Shown here: piece after piece, positions 23,580-35,829 of the stretch
Numbering within the stretch: the first letter of the stretch is position 1
How the letters are laid out: the number at the start of each line of letters is the position of its first letter
Source of the DNA: Agroathelia rolfsii
Taxonomy: Eukaryota; Basidiomycota; Agaricomycetes; Amylocorticiales; Amylocorticiaceae
Assembly (NCBI GenBank): GCA_018343915.1
Contig: JABRWF010000005.1
Location: 1,089,001 to 1,153,000, forward strand
DNA length: 64,000 bases
Direction: 5' to 3'
Made by a program: the position numbers and the translations under genes
Notes under the pieces: generated by a model
Seen by the model: only the letters and a program-made list of their open reading frames with translations
Database searches by the model: none
What the model was told of the DNA's origin: nothing

Positions 23580-26500
23580 TACCGTTTGTTCTGTTTTTAT
23601 TTTATTTTTCCCCCACCGCCGCCGCCGCCGCCGCCATGCAAAAAAGATAATGTGTTTTTGATCGCTTTTTTCTTTTTTTTCTTTTTCTTTTACGTACACA
23701 CATGGCAAGTAAACCCCGTACTACGGCAAGTACGCACATCGCCGGTGCACGCTCGGAGCTCACATCAAAGAAGACTACCATTCCGCCCGCCGTGCACTTG
23801 GTAGAAAGAAAAAAATAGGTATGCTGATTGTGCCTCGGACCCACACACACACACTCTCTCTGTGTACCTCGTGTTTAACAAAAGCGTTGATTGTTCCTAG
23901 TATTAGATTAACCCCCGACTCGGAATCGGGATTTCAGAGAAAAAGAAATAGAGAACTTCTTTTTGAAAGCCAAGTGCAAAGTGTGTGTGCATGCGTGGAT
24001 GGAATAGCCCGGAAAATACTCGTAATAATTCTATATGTTATTCTTGCACTCGATTTTTATTTTTATTTTTATCCACATGTCCCCATATGGTTAAATGCAC
24101 GCATGCAATGGCAATGTTAGGGTTTCTACGTATTCAACTATTTACACTGACTACGCGTTATGTACACTTGTATCTTTTTCTATCGGCCTTCTCCCTTCTT
24201 CCTCTTCTTTTCCTCGGGCAGTTCAGGTTCGCCGGGTCCGAAGAAGAGAATGGCTCCCCCCCCCCGTTTTCGCTTGGATGGTAAGAAGCAAGAAGGAAGA
24301 GAAGAAGAAGAAAAAAAAAAGAAAAAGAAAGGGCTTGTTCACAGACCGCAGCAGCTCAGCTTGAAAGACTTCCTGGTCTAGGCAGGCGCGCGTAGTGCAT
24401 GTATATCAAGTTATGATCTTACCTCGTTAGCGAGTGGCGGTGGAAACATCCAGGCTACACAGCCAAAAGAGAGATACAGGAGGGTGAGGGAGGAATGGAG
24501 AGGATAATAATAATAATAATAATAATAAAAGCAAAGAGCGATGACATTGGATAGTATTTATGTCCTGCGCATTGCGTGTATGCGTGCATTAAAGCCACAT
24601 TGATGCACAGGGCTATAAATGTGTACACGTACGAGCCAGTCGGGGCGTGTTCCTCTTCTATGGGGCTTACTCCTCCATGACGCATTTCTCGCGTTACGTA
24701 GTGATACCAGCACCTATTGCACCCAAGTCCAATTGATGAGTAGACCGATAGTACCGATGGATACGATATCTATCCTATACCGTGGAGTGTGCTCGTATCC
24801 GCCGGCTATTACTAGGCTAAGAGAAGCTAAAAAAAAAAAAAAAAAAACCATGGATGGTCATGCAACTCGCACCTTGCCGAGACAGCTGTGCGTGCGTGTT
24901 CGTGTTGTGGTGGATACAGTGGGGGGGGGGAGAGGCAGACTAACGGGTCCGGCCGAGCGATAAGATTGATGATATATTGGCCATCAGTCATCTTATCCCA
25001 GCACTTGGGTGGTCAGTTGGTTGATGGTTCATGGATGATGATGAAAAAGAAAGATCAGAAAGGCTCCTTTAGAGTCTGTTGTAAAAACACTCGAAAAAGA
25101 AGAAGAAGAAAAAGGGAAGGAAGGAAGAAGAGACAGCACAGCTCTAGCGTTGAGATATTACGACTGTTGTAGCGTCATCACGACTATCCTTCTTTTTTTG
25201 GTTGGTTTGCCGGGTTTTATTTCTGGCGTAACTGTCCTGAAATATCAGCCCCTAATTTTTTCTTCTTCTTTGCTTCTCGTTTGGAAAAGAGTGCGCGTCA
25301 ACACGCCTAGTGTGAAATGCCCTCCTAATGCGTTCATGATTATATCAGTCAATCGTGCCGTTAGCGTGTTAGTATTTTGGGCTTGGCCTTTTGATCTGGC
25401 TGATTTCAAAGACCCAAGAGCTCAAGTTAAGGAAGGGACACTAATTTGAATGCCGGAGGAACGATTGCTCCAGGTTTCGCGGTGTGCGGGGAGAGAGATG
25501 AGAGAAGGGAGTACGGAACGACAGCCGGGAAACACACACACAAGTATACAAGATGGTAAGAAAAGGGAAGGGACGATTGCTCAGCAAAGGGACGCGAGAT
25601 GCTATAAGGGGACTTATTTTCGATATCGTTATGCGACGGACGCGCCGCGCGCGCGCGTGTGTGTGTGTGTCCGTGCCACGCTGAAAAAAGTGGTTACCGG
25701 CCAGGAATCGGAAATCCAGAAGGAAGAAGCGGCGTCATCATGCATCGTTTGCGGATGCCAACTAATTTTTTTTTATAATTTTTTTCTTTCCTTCCTTTTT
25801 CTGGTTGGCCCTGCTGCTCCGAGTTCTCTGGTTCTCTAATTCTCCTATAGCTACCTCTATCTGACTTTAGAATGATTACAAAGGGCTCGGGATGCTTCGG
25901 GAAATTCGACCCGTTTCTCTGGTTGTGATGGCCTATCCTGCATTCTTTAGTTGCTTACATTTCTCTCGGACATATGGCGACACAGTATGATTATGATAGA
26001 TGGGGTTGCATACTACAGCAGTCGTCATCACCAGCGTAAAATGGTGTATCAGTGTGAGGACGACGGGCTGAGACATTGGTGTGTGTGTAAAGACAATTGG
26101 TCTTATTGTCGCCATGGGGAGCTGTGCAGGTGCAACGGCCAGATTACATGACAATTAAAGGGACTAAGAGTAGAGACTGTGGGTACTATGAAGGCGATAC
26201 TGTAAGTATGGAGTTGGCATGGAATTGTTTCTGGTTTTGTGGCTTGGTTCAATGAACACAAAAAAAAACAAAAAACAAAAAAAAGTCCTAGGAGCCGCAG
26301 CAAGAGATGAATGAATCAGCGGGGAACGAGCGCCGATCTCGGGACTGGCGGTGAACGGGCGACGGCGACGACAAGGAGTGGCGTCTGACAGGAGAGACAA
26401 GCTAAACACATGGCAACAAGAAATAGACAGATGGGAGAGGGAGGAGAGGCTCAAGCTCTTAGCCATCATCTGTTTGCTGACTCGCTCGGTGTTGCGTGTC

Positions 26501-26960
26501 CTCGGCGATCCGCGCGACTGGGGGACTGGGAATGAATGGCCACTGCTGCTTTGCGGAGAGCGAGGGCAGGAGCAGGAGCAACAGGGCACGGGGGGACCCA
26601 GAATCGGCGATACGGCCGCCTAATGTGCGCGTGCATGTTTCTCATTCCTCCCCCATCCTGACCATCCTGTTCTCGCTCCGTCCCGGAAGGTAAATAAAAG
26701 AAAAAAAAAAAGATTCTGTCCCAACTAGCTCGTTCGGAATTGATGAAGTTATTATCGTGATTGCAGGGCGGTGCCGTTCGTGGGAACAAGACAGAGAGAC
26801 AATCAGACTAACATGCCACTACGGAGGACGCTCGGGATGGACAACAAGCGCCGCGGATGAGAGATTTCATTATGCAGATTTCATCATGAGTCCTGGACAC
26901 AACACAACACACACTATGCTGCTACTGCTCAGGCGGCTGCTTCTTGTTGCCCGATCGTGA
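23580..26960. repeat. Simple-sequence-rich intergenic region
   Basis: Right third of the gene desert, dense in microsatellites and homopurine/homopyrimidine tracts. It has a GCC run near 23615-23635, CA/CT runs near 23838-23860 and an AG/A-rich block at 24290-24330. An ATA run lies at 24504-24528, a poly-A at about 24829-24847, a GC/GT run at 25648-25670, and further A runs near 26262-26285 and 26698-26711. No gene is supported. It may include distal promoter or leader sequence of the hydrolase gene downstream. Confidence 0.7.
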
Positions 26961-27015
26961 CGATGATCCAGCACAAATCCATGCCAATGGCCCACCCGCG
27001 CTGCGCTCAGGCTAG

Positions 27016-27022
27016 TATATAT
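27016..27022 (+). promoter_or_regulatory. TATA box of the alpha/beta hydrolase gene
   Basis: TATATAT lies 95 bases upstream of the hydrolase start codon and is followed by a C/T-rich leader, as in strongly transcribed fungal genes. Confidence 0.5.
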
Positions 27023-27110
27023 CGCCCTCGTCCAAGCATGCCTCTTCCCCCCCCGGTCTGAATTCAAATCCCCCTCCTCCTCCTCTTCACTCTCAGCTAT
27101 AGCAATCAGC

Positions 27111-28908
27111 ATGGCTGCTCTCCCCATCCCGACGGCGCTCAACAACGACCCCGTCATCCAGCGCCCCCGTCGGCTCTCCAACCTCCTCTCCCTTTCCCCT
27201 CCGCCCGTCACTTCTGCCGACTACCCTGCCTTGCCTGCCTCTCCTCAACATGACAGCCCCTCGTCACCGTCAGGTTCTTTCCCCCTTTTGCAAGGTTACA
27301 CCGCCTCCTCCCACGTCTTCCCTGCTGCCTTCCCGCGCATACCCTCCCAGCCCTGGACGCCACCTGCATCACACGCAGACGCCATGGCCCAGCTTCCTGA
27401 TGCCCTACGTCATCTCGACCTGCGCCGCAAGGCGCACGAGCGTGATGAGTTTGTCGCTGAGCCACCACGCACAGATGTGCTCTGGTCAGTCGCTAAGCGG
27501 TACGTGCCCATCGGCCGCAAGCGCTCCCGCCAGGGTGTGACGCTTGTATTCATGCATTGCATTGGTGGACATAAGGAGGTGAGCATTCATGGTCTCTCTT
27601 TTTTAGGATAGATAGATGTCCTTCTGTTTCCCGAATGACATGTTACATCATGGGCAGCTTGCTGACTTATTTTTGGCTTTTGTGTAGGCTTGGGAGCCCA
27701 TGCTGGAGAGACTGTTGGCGCATGTGCAATCACAGGATTCGTCGCTCGTCATCGATGAGATATGGTCGCTCGAGAGTGTCCAGCATGGCGACAGTGCTAT
27801 CCTCAACGAGGGCCGTCTGGGTGATCTTTGTAAGTCTGTCTCTTGATGTGGCCATCCCAAGTCAAGCAAGGGTGTCTACCTTCTACGCTTGGTGATGTGC
27901 TCATAAATCATTTCATTGATGATCATGTCATGTCAAATCTGACGCGTGCTTCTATTTTTTTTTTTTTCTTTTTTTCTTCTTCTCTCGCTTCTGCATATTA
28001 GTCGATGTCACCGAGTACTCGCGCGACATGGCCAACTTCCTGCAATACTATCTCCCCGACGAGATTCGTCCCGCCAGCGCGCCGCTCCCCGAGGGCCTCG
28101 ACCGTCTCCCAGACGAGGTCGCTGCTGAGCGCGTCAAGAAGGGCTTCCACAACCGCCAGGTCGTCGGTATCGGTCACTCGGCTGGTGCATGCTCATTGTA
28201 AGCAACTCCCTCCTTGACCCATAAAACCCCCAGTCGGCTTATCTGTCTTTTCACAAATATAGAATTTGGGTAGCATGTGAACACCCCGAGTTCTTCTCCT
28301 CCCTCGTTCTCGTCGAGAACATGTCCTTCCCCGCTTCTTACGCACACGCGTTCGACAACCGCAAATTCGAGCACCTCATCCTCAAGCGCAACTGGATCTG
28401 GGACACGCGCGAGCAAGCCGAGCGCGAGATCCGCAAGAATGCTTATTACCGTGCGTGGGCACCCGCCGCGGTGGACAACTTCCTCCGCCATGCCCTGCAT
28501 GACTCGCATCCCGATGGGCGGTGGCGGTTGAAGACGGTGCCGTGGCATGAGGCCGTGATGCTCGCCGAGCGCCGCGCGTGTTTCGAGGCTTGGGAGCACA
28601 TGGCGCGCATCCCGCGTCAGCTGCCGATCTTCGCCGTGTGGGGTGGCAAGTCGGATCGCAGTGGTGGCCCGAAGATGCAGGCTCAGACGAGTTATAGGCG
28701 TGGTCCTGGCGCGGCCGACGCGAATATTTGTTTGCCTGGTGTGGGGCATTTGGTGAGCTTGGACTTGCTTGATTTTATGTCGCGATGATGCTAACTAATT
28801 GGTTTGATGATGTAGCTCCCTCAAGAGGCACCAGAGGACCTGGCGGACTGTATGTTCGTGTTCCTTAACAGCCGTTACTCGCGTGGCCATCACCGAGCTA
28901 GGCTATGA
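27111..28908 (+). CDS. Alpha/beta hydrolase, LPX1-like, with PTS1-like C-terminus
   Basis: Five exons: 27111-27578, 27688-27829, 28002-28197, 28263-28752 and 28816-28908, giving 462 residues. An N-terminal Pro/Ser-rich stretch of about 100 residues precedes the fold. The oxyanion region is FMHCIGGHKEAWEPM (about 147-161). The nucleophile is S263 in GIGHSAGA, and the catalytic His is H431 in PGVGHL. The acid residue lies between them and was not pinned down. The layout recalls fungal peroxisomal lipase/epoxide-hydrolase-like enzymes such as yeast Lpx1. The protein ends -ARL, which fits the PTS1 consensus, so import into peroxisomes is inferred. The substrate is unknown. Codons are strongly GC-ending, unlike the AT-rich flanks, which suggests high expression. 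Confidence 0.85.
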
Positions 28909-30399
28909 AAGCTCAAACGGGAAACGCGAACTGGCATCTTGCCATCCATCTATGAGGAAGTGAATAAATCGACGGTGACATATACCCCTATCTCTTCAGC
29001 ACCCTCTTCTCTCTCTCTCCCTCTCTCCCTTCTCTCCGCGCACTCTCGAAGACTGAGGTGCACCGGCGGAAAGATACCCATGCGCTCTCCTCTTTCTCCA
29101 AGAGAGAGAGGCGCAATACTGGATCAATCGAAACGAACGAACGGATGACCTGAATTCTATCTCGTCCGTATGAGACACGAGCGACGACGATGACAAAGAA
29201 GCTTCCTCCTTCCCACCCTCTCTCTCTGGCTGGTTGCTAATTCATCGTCCACGCACTCGTGCATATCCTGTTCTCCAAACCTCCTTTTTTCTCATGCATG
29301 ATTTTCTCATCTCTGGACTATTTCCACACTATCATCAGCATTGCATCGTCTTGCAATCCCCTTCTCTCTTTGTCCCTCCTGAGATAACAAGGGTCAGTAT
29401 CAATTGCCTCTCGGTTTACTGCTTTTTTCAGCCCTTGTTACCCCATGGACAATCTCTCTCCGTTTGCCACTATCCCATCATCCCTTATCAGGGACGGTCT
29501 TCTTTAATCTCTCTCTCTCTCTCTCGAGTGGGCCGCATACCATTCACCCTACCTACTTACCTCACGATCTCAACCCTGGAAAGAAAACTCGCACACACAC
29601 AATTCAATAGCTCGTATAATTGTACTTCTATAACAACATTTAGTCGCCTCCCCCATTTTCTCTTTTCTATTCTCTTTTCTATTTGCTTACTCTCGTAATC
29701 TCGGTTTTATCCGTTTTTCTTTTTTTCTATTCTGCTGGTGTTTGGTATTGGCATTTACGATCTGTGTATGACTAGCTTGGTAGTTACTCTGAATCTAGTT
29801 GGCTTTTTCCATTATTGCTTCATTGTTGTGATTATAAGCTTGGTTGGTGGTATCGGCTGTCTACGGCTTTTCCGTGTCTGTATTAATCTTTTCGATGGCG
29901 ATCAAAGAGGGTGTTTTTTTGGTATGGGCGATGGGTATAATAAAATATTGGACAAGGCAATCCGCTGTCTTCACGTCGGAGATCACAGGTTGGGTCATGT
30001 AACCCAGGGTTTTTTATTTTATCATAGTCGCACTCTTTTGCGAACTTTTTGAAATTTCTTTGCAACGACTTTACATAGTTTCTATGATTACATAAAGACG
30101 AGTATTTTTTATTTTATTTTTATTTTTTGTGTCAAGATTCGACGCGGCACACAGCCCTAACTTGGGCACTATGTGTAAAGGTACAAACACACAGCGTACA
30201 TCAAGTAGAATCTACCTGTATATATACTAAACAGACGATAAAACTCATGAAGAGAAAACGGAATGGAGTGCGGTACCAAGACACAGACGGAACGATGACG
30301 CTTGCCAATGTAGACAATTTGCATTCTTCATCATCGACGTAGAATGGTCTCATACCGGTGCTAGTGGTAGTGGTATAACGCGCCGCGGCTGAACTTAAA
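28909..30399. other. Intergenic after the hydrolase
   Basis: Starts with the hydrolase 3' region. C/T-rich simple sequence lies at 29005-29030 and 29505-29525, and A/T runs near 30105-30130. Open frames (for example 29234-29698) are products of the pyrimidine tracts. No gene is supported. Confidence 0.6.
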
Positions 30400-33300
30400 G
30401 GACATACAGACTGGCGGGCATCATATCATCTGCATCATATCTTACCAATGATGTGTAGAAATCATTATGATAACACGGTGCCGTAATGTTGTCTGAGTCG
30501 GCAACTGCCTCAAAAGCGTTGTACGTGGGGATTGCATCGGTCATTGTTACATGGGTTTGCAGTGCTATCGTGATCCACATGGCGGATTGATCTCTTACTA
30601 ATGTAATCTTCTGTAGTCATTTGGTTTGTTTGGATCCACTATCCTGATGCCCATCATGATGCCAGTGATATAATCACAGCGCCCCTATGTGTATATACGT
30701 CATGTCTGTATTCTACTAGGCTGACCACAATTAAGCATGTATATATAATAGCATAACTTCTATTGTCCCCGGGCCGTAACAAGACACACTTACCATACTC
30801 TGACCTCCATCTTCCAGGCCGGGTGAGGCATGACTATGACAACTCCCGAATCCTCCAAAAAACCACTGCCAGACGTGCTAGCACAATGGTCAATGCCCCA
30901 AACTCCCCCAGTGCCTTGTCCAGGTGGATTAAAGCCGTTGCTCTTTAGGCCAAGAACCAGAATCTCAGGAGCTTCTCTCTTAGCCTACGTTTGAGCGGCC
31001 TAGCATGAACCTTCAGCCTCCATGGCAAAAAAAGGGTCAAAGCAAATTTCTCCAGGATTTTGATTTTCCTATCTGGAAGGTCAACGATCCGACTGCTTGC
31101 TATTATGCTCCATGTCATCCTTCTCCTCCTTCACATCACACTCCTCATAACTTATCTGACGGGGCTAGAAAAACGTATTACTAGCACAACCTCAGACTGA
31201 AACTATGTAACCCGTTTCACAACAATCATAAACAGTGCTAGCCAAGTCTTTATTATTGTACGGAGGCCAGCCTTATGTACCGCAAAAACCAACGGCTGAT
31301 GAGATTAATTATTAATCGGCATATTCCACATTTCTATTATTTCTCACTCAGAAGCTTTCACTCCGGAAGACTTTATCTACAAAACAACCTCTAACTGCAA
31401 GTCATGATAGTGTGAGCGCCTGGAATGAGTTGGGTGCGGCAATCATGACTCTATACAGACAGATTTCTATCCCGTCTTCAGTGCATTTAACCATCACAAT
31501 AGTGTTGTACTTGACGGGATTATCAGTCTTGCATATAACGACACCTTCGCTATTTCCGATGCAAGTTGTGGATAACACATGGCCATTTCAGTCCTCGGCC
31601 TATGGTTACTCTGATGTTGATGCTTTAGGCATGTCAAGCTTACTTCTTTGAAACTATAGTTACTAATTGAAAATATCATCTGGTAACTAGCATGGAGTGA
31701 CGTCATGACTGCATTGGGACCTTATAGCCAGTTACCTGCAGAGTCTTTGATGGCTATCAACGCTATTAACACGTGGAGTACGCTAGAGGGCCTTTGGTTC
31801 AATACCATTTATGATCAAGCGCAAATCCTTGAAGCTGATGGCCCAGTGATGTACGGGGACACAATCGCAATGATGAATTATGCCAGTACAGACATGATTG
31901 CGAATGTTGGAGCTCTATCTTTGAATGCCACTTGTGGATATTTGAAGAACGTAACTGCATCATTAAAACCACTAGATGTTGCCTTTAAGAGGATGGATAC
32001 TACAGAAGTATCGCCTATTTCTCAGGAAGATCCGAATCCTAGAGAATATTGCATTAGCTTAGACTGGAACTATGAGAATTATTCCTGTCAATTTGCTGTT
32101 CCAATGCCAAGTCTATAGTCTCATGTGATAAAATTTTGAATACTCAATCCTAATATTAGAAAGTACCAGTATGGACGGAAACACGTTTTCAACCCCAACA
32201 ATCTACCATCTCAATCCATCTTGTGGCGATTATGTACCAGCCGCGGTGAGTAAGTTTATACATCATTCTGTACCGGTTCTTTTGCAATCATAGATCTGAC
32301 AACTATCCTGTTTAGTCCGTCATCTTTGCTTCTGCGGTTGTTTTTCAAAGCTTTTATCAAAGCAACAATTCATCCGCTAGTAAAGCTTAGAATTCATTAA
32401 TTACTAATGGTTCCATTATTCCTATTCCAGGCATTGAAGATAGTATGTAGTAATTGGGTCATTTGACCCGGAGTCTCGACTCTTGAACTTTGTGGCAAAA
32501 ATAGTTGATCATTCTCAAAACAGTATTGTCACAAAATCAATCATACAAAGGTCCTGTTGCGTTCCAACTTAGTGGATGCTCCCTAAGCTATGAAAAATGC
32601 AATACTACCGTTTACTCGACCCCCATTAGCGAAAAGTCGCAATTCATTATGCCGGGACGAAATATTGCCATTAGAGAATATCCACCAGACACCTGAAGTG
32701 TTTGGAAACCCCAATTTCGGGAACATAACACAGCACATGACAAAGAAATTCCTTTATTTGAAGCCGTGAGACGTCGTATCTTCATTTCCTATCTACATAC
32801 ACCAATACTCCAGTGTCCTCACCCCATTCATAAACTTGAACTGGAGTTAGTGGTCACAAATTTTTTTCGTTTTCCGGATCACGCGACTGGATCAATAGCA
32901 ACGATACAACAAACATTTCTTGCAAAACATTGAGTGTCAATACCCCAGCTTATTGTGGATTGAAAGATATGCCAGCACAGGAGCAGTAAGCATTAATTGT
33001 AAACTCAGAGAACCGTATTTAAGTCTAGAAAGGTCTATCATGAGCTGGTTGGGCGTTGATGCTACGAAGGACATGGTCGGTTCCAAACTGGGATTTGAAA
33101 TAGCACTTGCAGAAATTGCCGCTGCATTCTTTTGGTATGGTATGTTATATCTGAATAACAGTATATGAAAAGACACGAAAATCTAATCCAACACCTGACC
33201 AGCTATAATGATTCTTACAAGCATGAACTCTGGTATTGTCTCATGCTTGCACTCATTTATATCAAAGCCCGGGTTAATGCTGTCTTCTGCAGCTGAATCT

Positions 33301-33850
33301 TCTTCCCGTGAGTTCAATATACAGCTCTCTCCCCATGTCCACTTGAGCTGATGATTTCTGAATATCAACAGGTTATCGGTGGCTTATGCGCATCTTTTTT
33401 ACTGGTTATGGTAGCCGTCTTTTTTGCCCGAGATATCCCAAAGCCATCTTCTAGCTTTGTAGAGAGTCTTGACCTACTACAGATCATCTGGATAGTGAAA
33501 CGGCCTCCGGAGCTCTTCGATGCAATCGGAAACATTGAAGTGCCGAGCACTAAGAAGTTGCGTGAAAATGGAATGATCCCCGTTCTCCTTGCAGGCGATG
33601 GTAGAGAAGATATTGAAGTAGAGAAAGAAACTATTCCTTTGCACTCGCGATGCTTGAGTTATGCCTCCGATTCATATGCGAAACATAGACAGCTTGAAAG
33701 AAGGGCTCAGAAGGGGTCCATTCTATATATTTCCCAATACCATCTCTATGGTCGATTGCGTCCACTGGGATTATCGAGAATCATGTCGTAGCTTCGTTGT
33801 TTTTTAGACCTTACCAATATCATACGTGTATTTATTTTACTTCTTAATGA
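30400..33850 (+). repeat. Direct duplication, unit A
   Basis: This segment is matched by 35830-39375. Matching blocks include the upstream non-coding part, for example GTTACATGGGTTTG at about 30545 and 35991, and AAGCATGTATATATAATAGCA at about 30733 and 36163. They continue through all exons of the pseudogene. Offset is about 5.4 kb and divergence looks like 15-25% by eye. Confidence 0.75.
30830..33791 (+). pseudogene. Broken copy A of a multi-pass membrane-protein family
   Basis: The start codon at 30830 is followed by the same N-terminus as copy B (TTPESS, PLPD). One extra T near 30940 (CTCTTTAGG here, CTCTTAGG in copy B) shifts the frame, and in-frame stops follow before the first helix. 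Intact-looking later exons encode AWNELGAAIMTLYRQ, VLHITTPSLF, WSDVMTALGPYSQLPAESLM, VGALSLNATCGYLKNV and TPTIYHLNPSCGDYVP. The last exon (33369-33791) carries ESLDLLQIIWIVK and LRENGM. This pattern is common to large lineage-expanded families of uncharacterised membrane proteins in Agaricomycetes. No function is known to me. It is a pseudogene unless the frameshift is a sequencing error; other losses also occur. Confidence 0.7.
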
Positions 33851-33860
33851 TGCCATTGCA

Positions 33861-34083
33861 ATACTCGCGGTTCGCAAAAGTTCCCGTGAATGTATAATTT
33901 GCGTATTTCAGTCACTTTCACGCCGTTTTGCTTCAAGTAAAAAATTATGATAGACCTTTGATACATCCTTTAGCCACCTGTATAGTTAAATTTTAGAAAA
34001 GTCTGTAATTTGGCTGTAAAGGTACATTGGATGCATACATGCTCAGAGTCGGCACCATAACAGCGATTTTATTTTGAAGCAAA
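33861..34083. mobile_element. Single-arm relic of the first foldback family
   Basis: Begins ATACTCGCGGTTCGCAAAAGT, the same terminus as the complete element at 34121, and follows its left arm to GGCACCATAACAGC. It then continues with ATTTTATTTTGAAGCAA. That piece is absent from the complete element's left arm but matches, inverted, its right arm near 34495-34515. It has no opposite arm of its own. Confidence 0.75.
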
Positions 34084-34120
34084 TCTATTTTCCCTGAGGC
34101 ATACACGGTGATTAAATGCT

Positions 34121-34714
34121 ATACTCGCGGTTCGCAAAAGTTTCCGTAAATGTATATTTTGCATATTTCAGTCACTTCCACACCGTTTCACTTCAAATAA
34201 AAATTTATGAGAGACCTTTGATACATCCTCTAGCCACCTATATGGCTATATTTTAGAAAATTTTGTAATTTGGCAGTAAGGGTAAATAGGGTGCATATAT
34301 GCTCAGAGTCGGCACCATAACAGCAAGAAAAAATTGGTGAAGCTATAAAAATTCTAGAAGTCAAGAATTTTTAGCGTTGTTTAGTAGAGATACTGCGAGA
34401 TACACTAAAAATGCTCAACTTCCAGATTTTCTATAGCTTCACCAATTTTTTATATAGCATTCAATTGCCGTAAACGTCCCAGATAAAATGGTGTTGCTTC
34501 AAAATAAAATTGCTGTTATGGTGCCGACTCTGAGCATATATGCACCCTATGTACCCTTACTGCCAAATTACAAACTTTCTAAAATATAACCATATAGGTG
34601 ACTAGAGGATGTATCAAAGGTCTCTCATAAATTTTTATTTGAAGTGAAACGGTGTGGAAGTGACTTAAATATGCAAAATACACATTCATGAGAACTTTTG
34701 CGAACCGCGAGTAT
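34121..34714. mobile_element. Foldback (MITE-like) element, 594 bp
   Basis: Terminal inverted repeats of about 210 bp run inward from ATACTCGCGGTTCGCAAAAGT at 34121 and from its complement ending at 34714. Inside is a second inverted repeat: AATTGGTGAAGCTATA near 34331 pairs with its complement near 34432-34448, and adjacent sequence also pairs. The whole element could fold into one long hairpin with a loop of about 60 bases. No transposase frame is present, so it is non-autonomous. I could not identify a clear target-site duplication. Confidence 0.85.
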
Positions 34715-34849
34715 GACTGCTGCTTTCTACTGGACCGGTATGCCATATCTTTAATTAAAATACCAGCATATCTTATGGAGTGTGGAATTCCGATCTGAAT
34801 CATTCCATTTATAAGCTCAGTGTAAGCTGAAAGATAATTCTGAGGCTTG

Positions 34850-35430
34850 TCTTGAGCATAGACCAAGAAGAATACATGCAAAAGAGCATTAATAATTGAA
34901 ATTGATGAACACTTGTGACACTTGCCCCGGAAGATGAAGCTATGGTATGATCCCCTGTGATTCTCGAACCAGTTGAGACAGATAATCGCGCTGGGAAAAT
35001 TTCTCATCATCCAAATTGCCTTTGTTCCTTTGCCTTCACCCTAGGGCTCAGAGGCATGGCTCCACCGTCGTGACCGCAGAGGTGCTCTCGTGTCCTGTTT
35101 CCTCTTCGTGATTAGCCTGAACGTCGGTCAGGATTATAGGCATCATCCCAACGGCACGAAGTATTTCGATGCTTGGCACTTTAACGTTTTCAATCTCTTG
35201 GAAGAGCTCTGGATGCTGTTTTACGAGCCAGACAATCTGTAGTAGGTCGAGACTCTCCACAGATCCAGCAGCCAGCTTATGAATATTCCAGGCAAAAAAA
35301 CGGATAATATCAACAGCACAAAAGAGGCACATAAGCCGCCAATAACCTGATGATACAGAAATTTTATCAATTTGACATAGTTCCAGGGGGATAACACAAC
35401 GAGCCTACCGGAAGAGGCTTTAGCTGTAGA
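34850..35430 (-). pseudogene. Third, inverted 3' fragment of the membrane-protein family
   Basis: On the minus strand, a frame from 35332 to 35048 reads VESLDLLQIVWLVK and LRAVGMMPI, close to the last exon of copies A and B. The preceding exon end (CTCTTCCGGTAGGCTC near 35415) also matches copy B, as does 3' flanking sequence down to about 34850 (GACAAGCCTCAGAAT). No 5' part of the gene is found, so this is a truncated, inverted duplicate. A short further match on the plus strand may exist at 34714-34780, right against the foldback element. Confidence 0.7.
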
Positions 35431-35829
35431 AGATAATATTTAATTTGAATTTGATATAAGCAAGTACAGTGGACTCGTTAGATAGTCACTGGCACAATGA
35501 TAAAAAAATAACGAATGGAGTATTATTTTTACTATTGGTATTGGTTTCATTGGTCTCATAATTTTGACCATCAGTATAGAATAGTCATAATAGTGGCATA
35601 GTGTGCTATGCACAACAACTTCAAGTTGAATCATGTCTTTCAATTTGACTGTCAAGTCGTCCATCATCATTTGGGTCAAGGTCAAAGTAGTCGATAAAAT
35701 AAGTCTGAGGTTTAAAGTACTTAACTATTTCGCATACTTGGAGCTGGAATATCTTTCAGTTCAAGTAGTTGCTCCAGCCCGGGGTTTTGCTTTTATCCGA
35801 GATCTTGTCTCTACTCTCCCTATGGTGAA

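Noticed and set aside
25648..25670. Alternating CG/GT tract as a Z-DNA regulatory element
   Set aside because: Short simple-sequence tract among many others; nothing ties it to a gene.
28174..28749. 191-codon minus-strand frame
   Set aside because: Antisense to the hydrolase nucleophile exon; composition follows the third-codon GC bias of the real gene.
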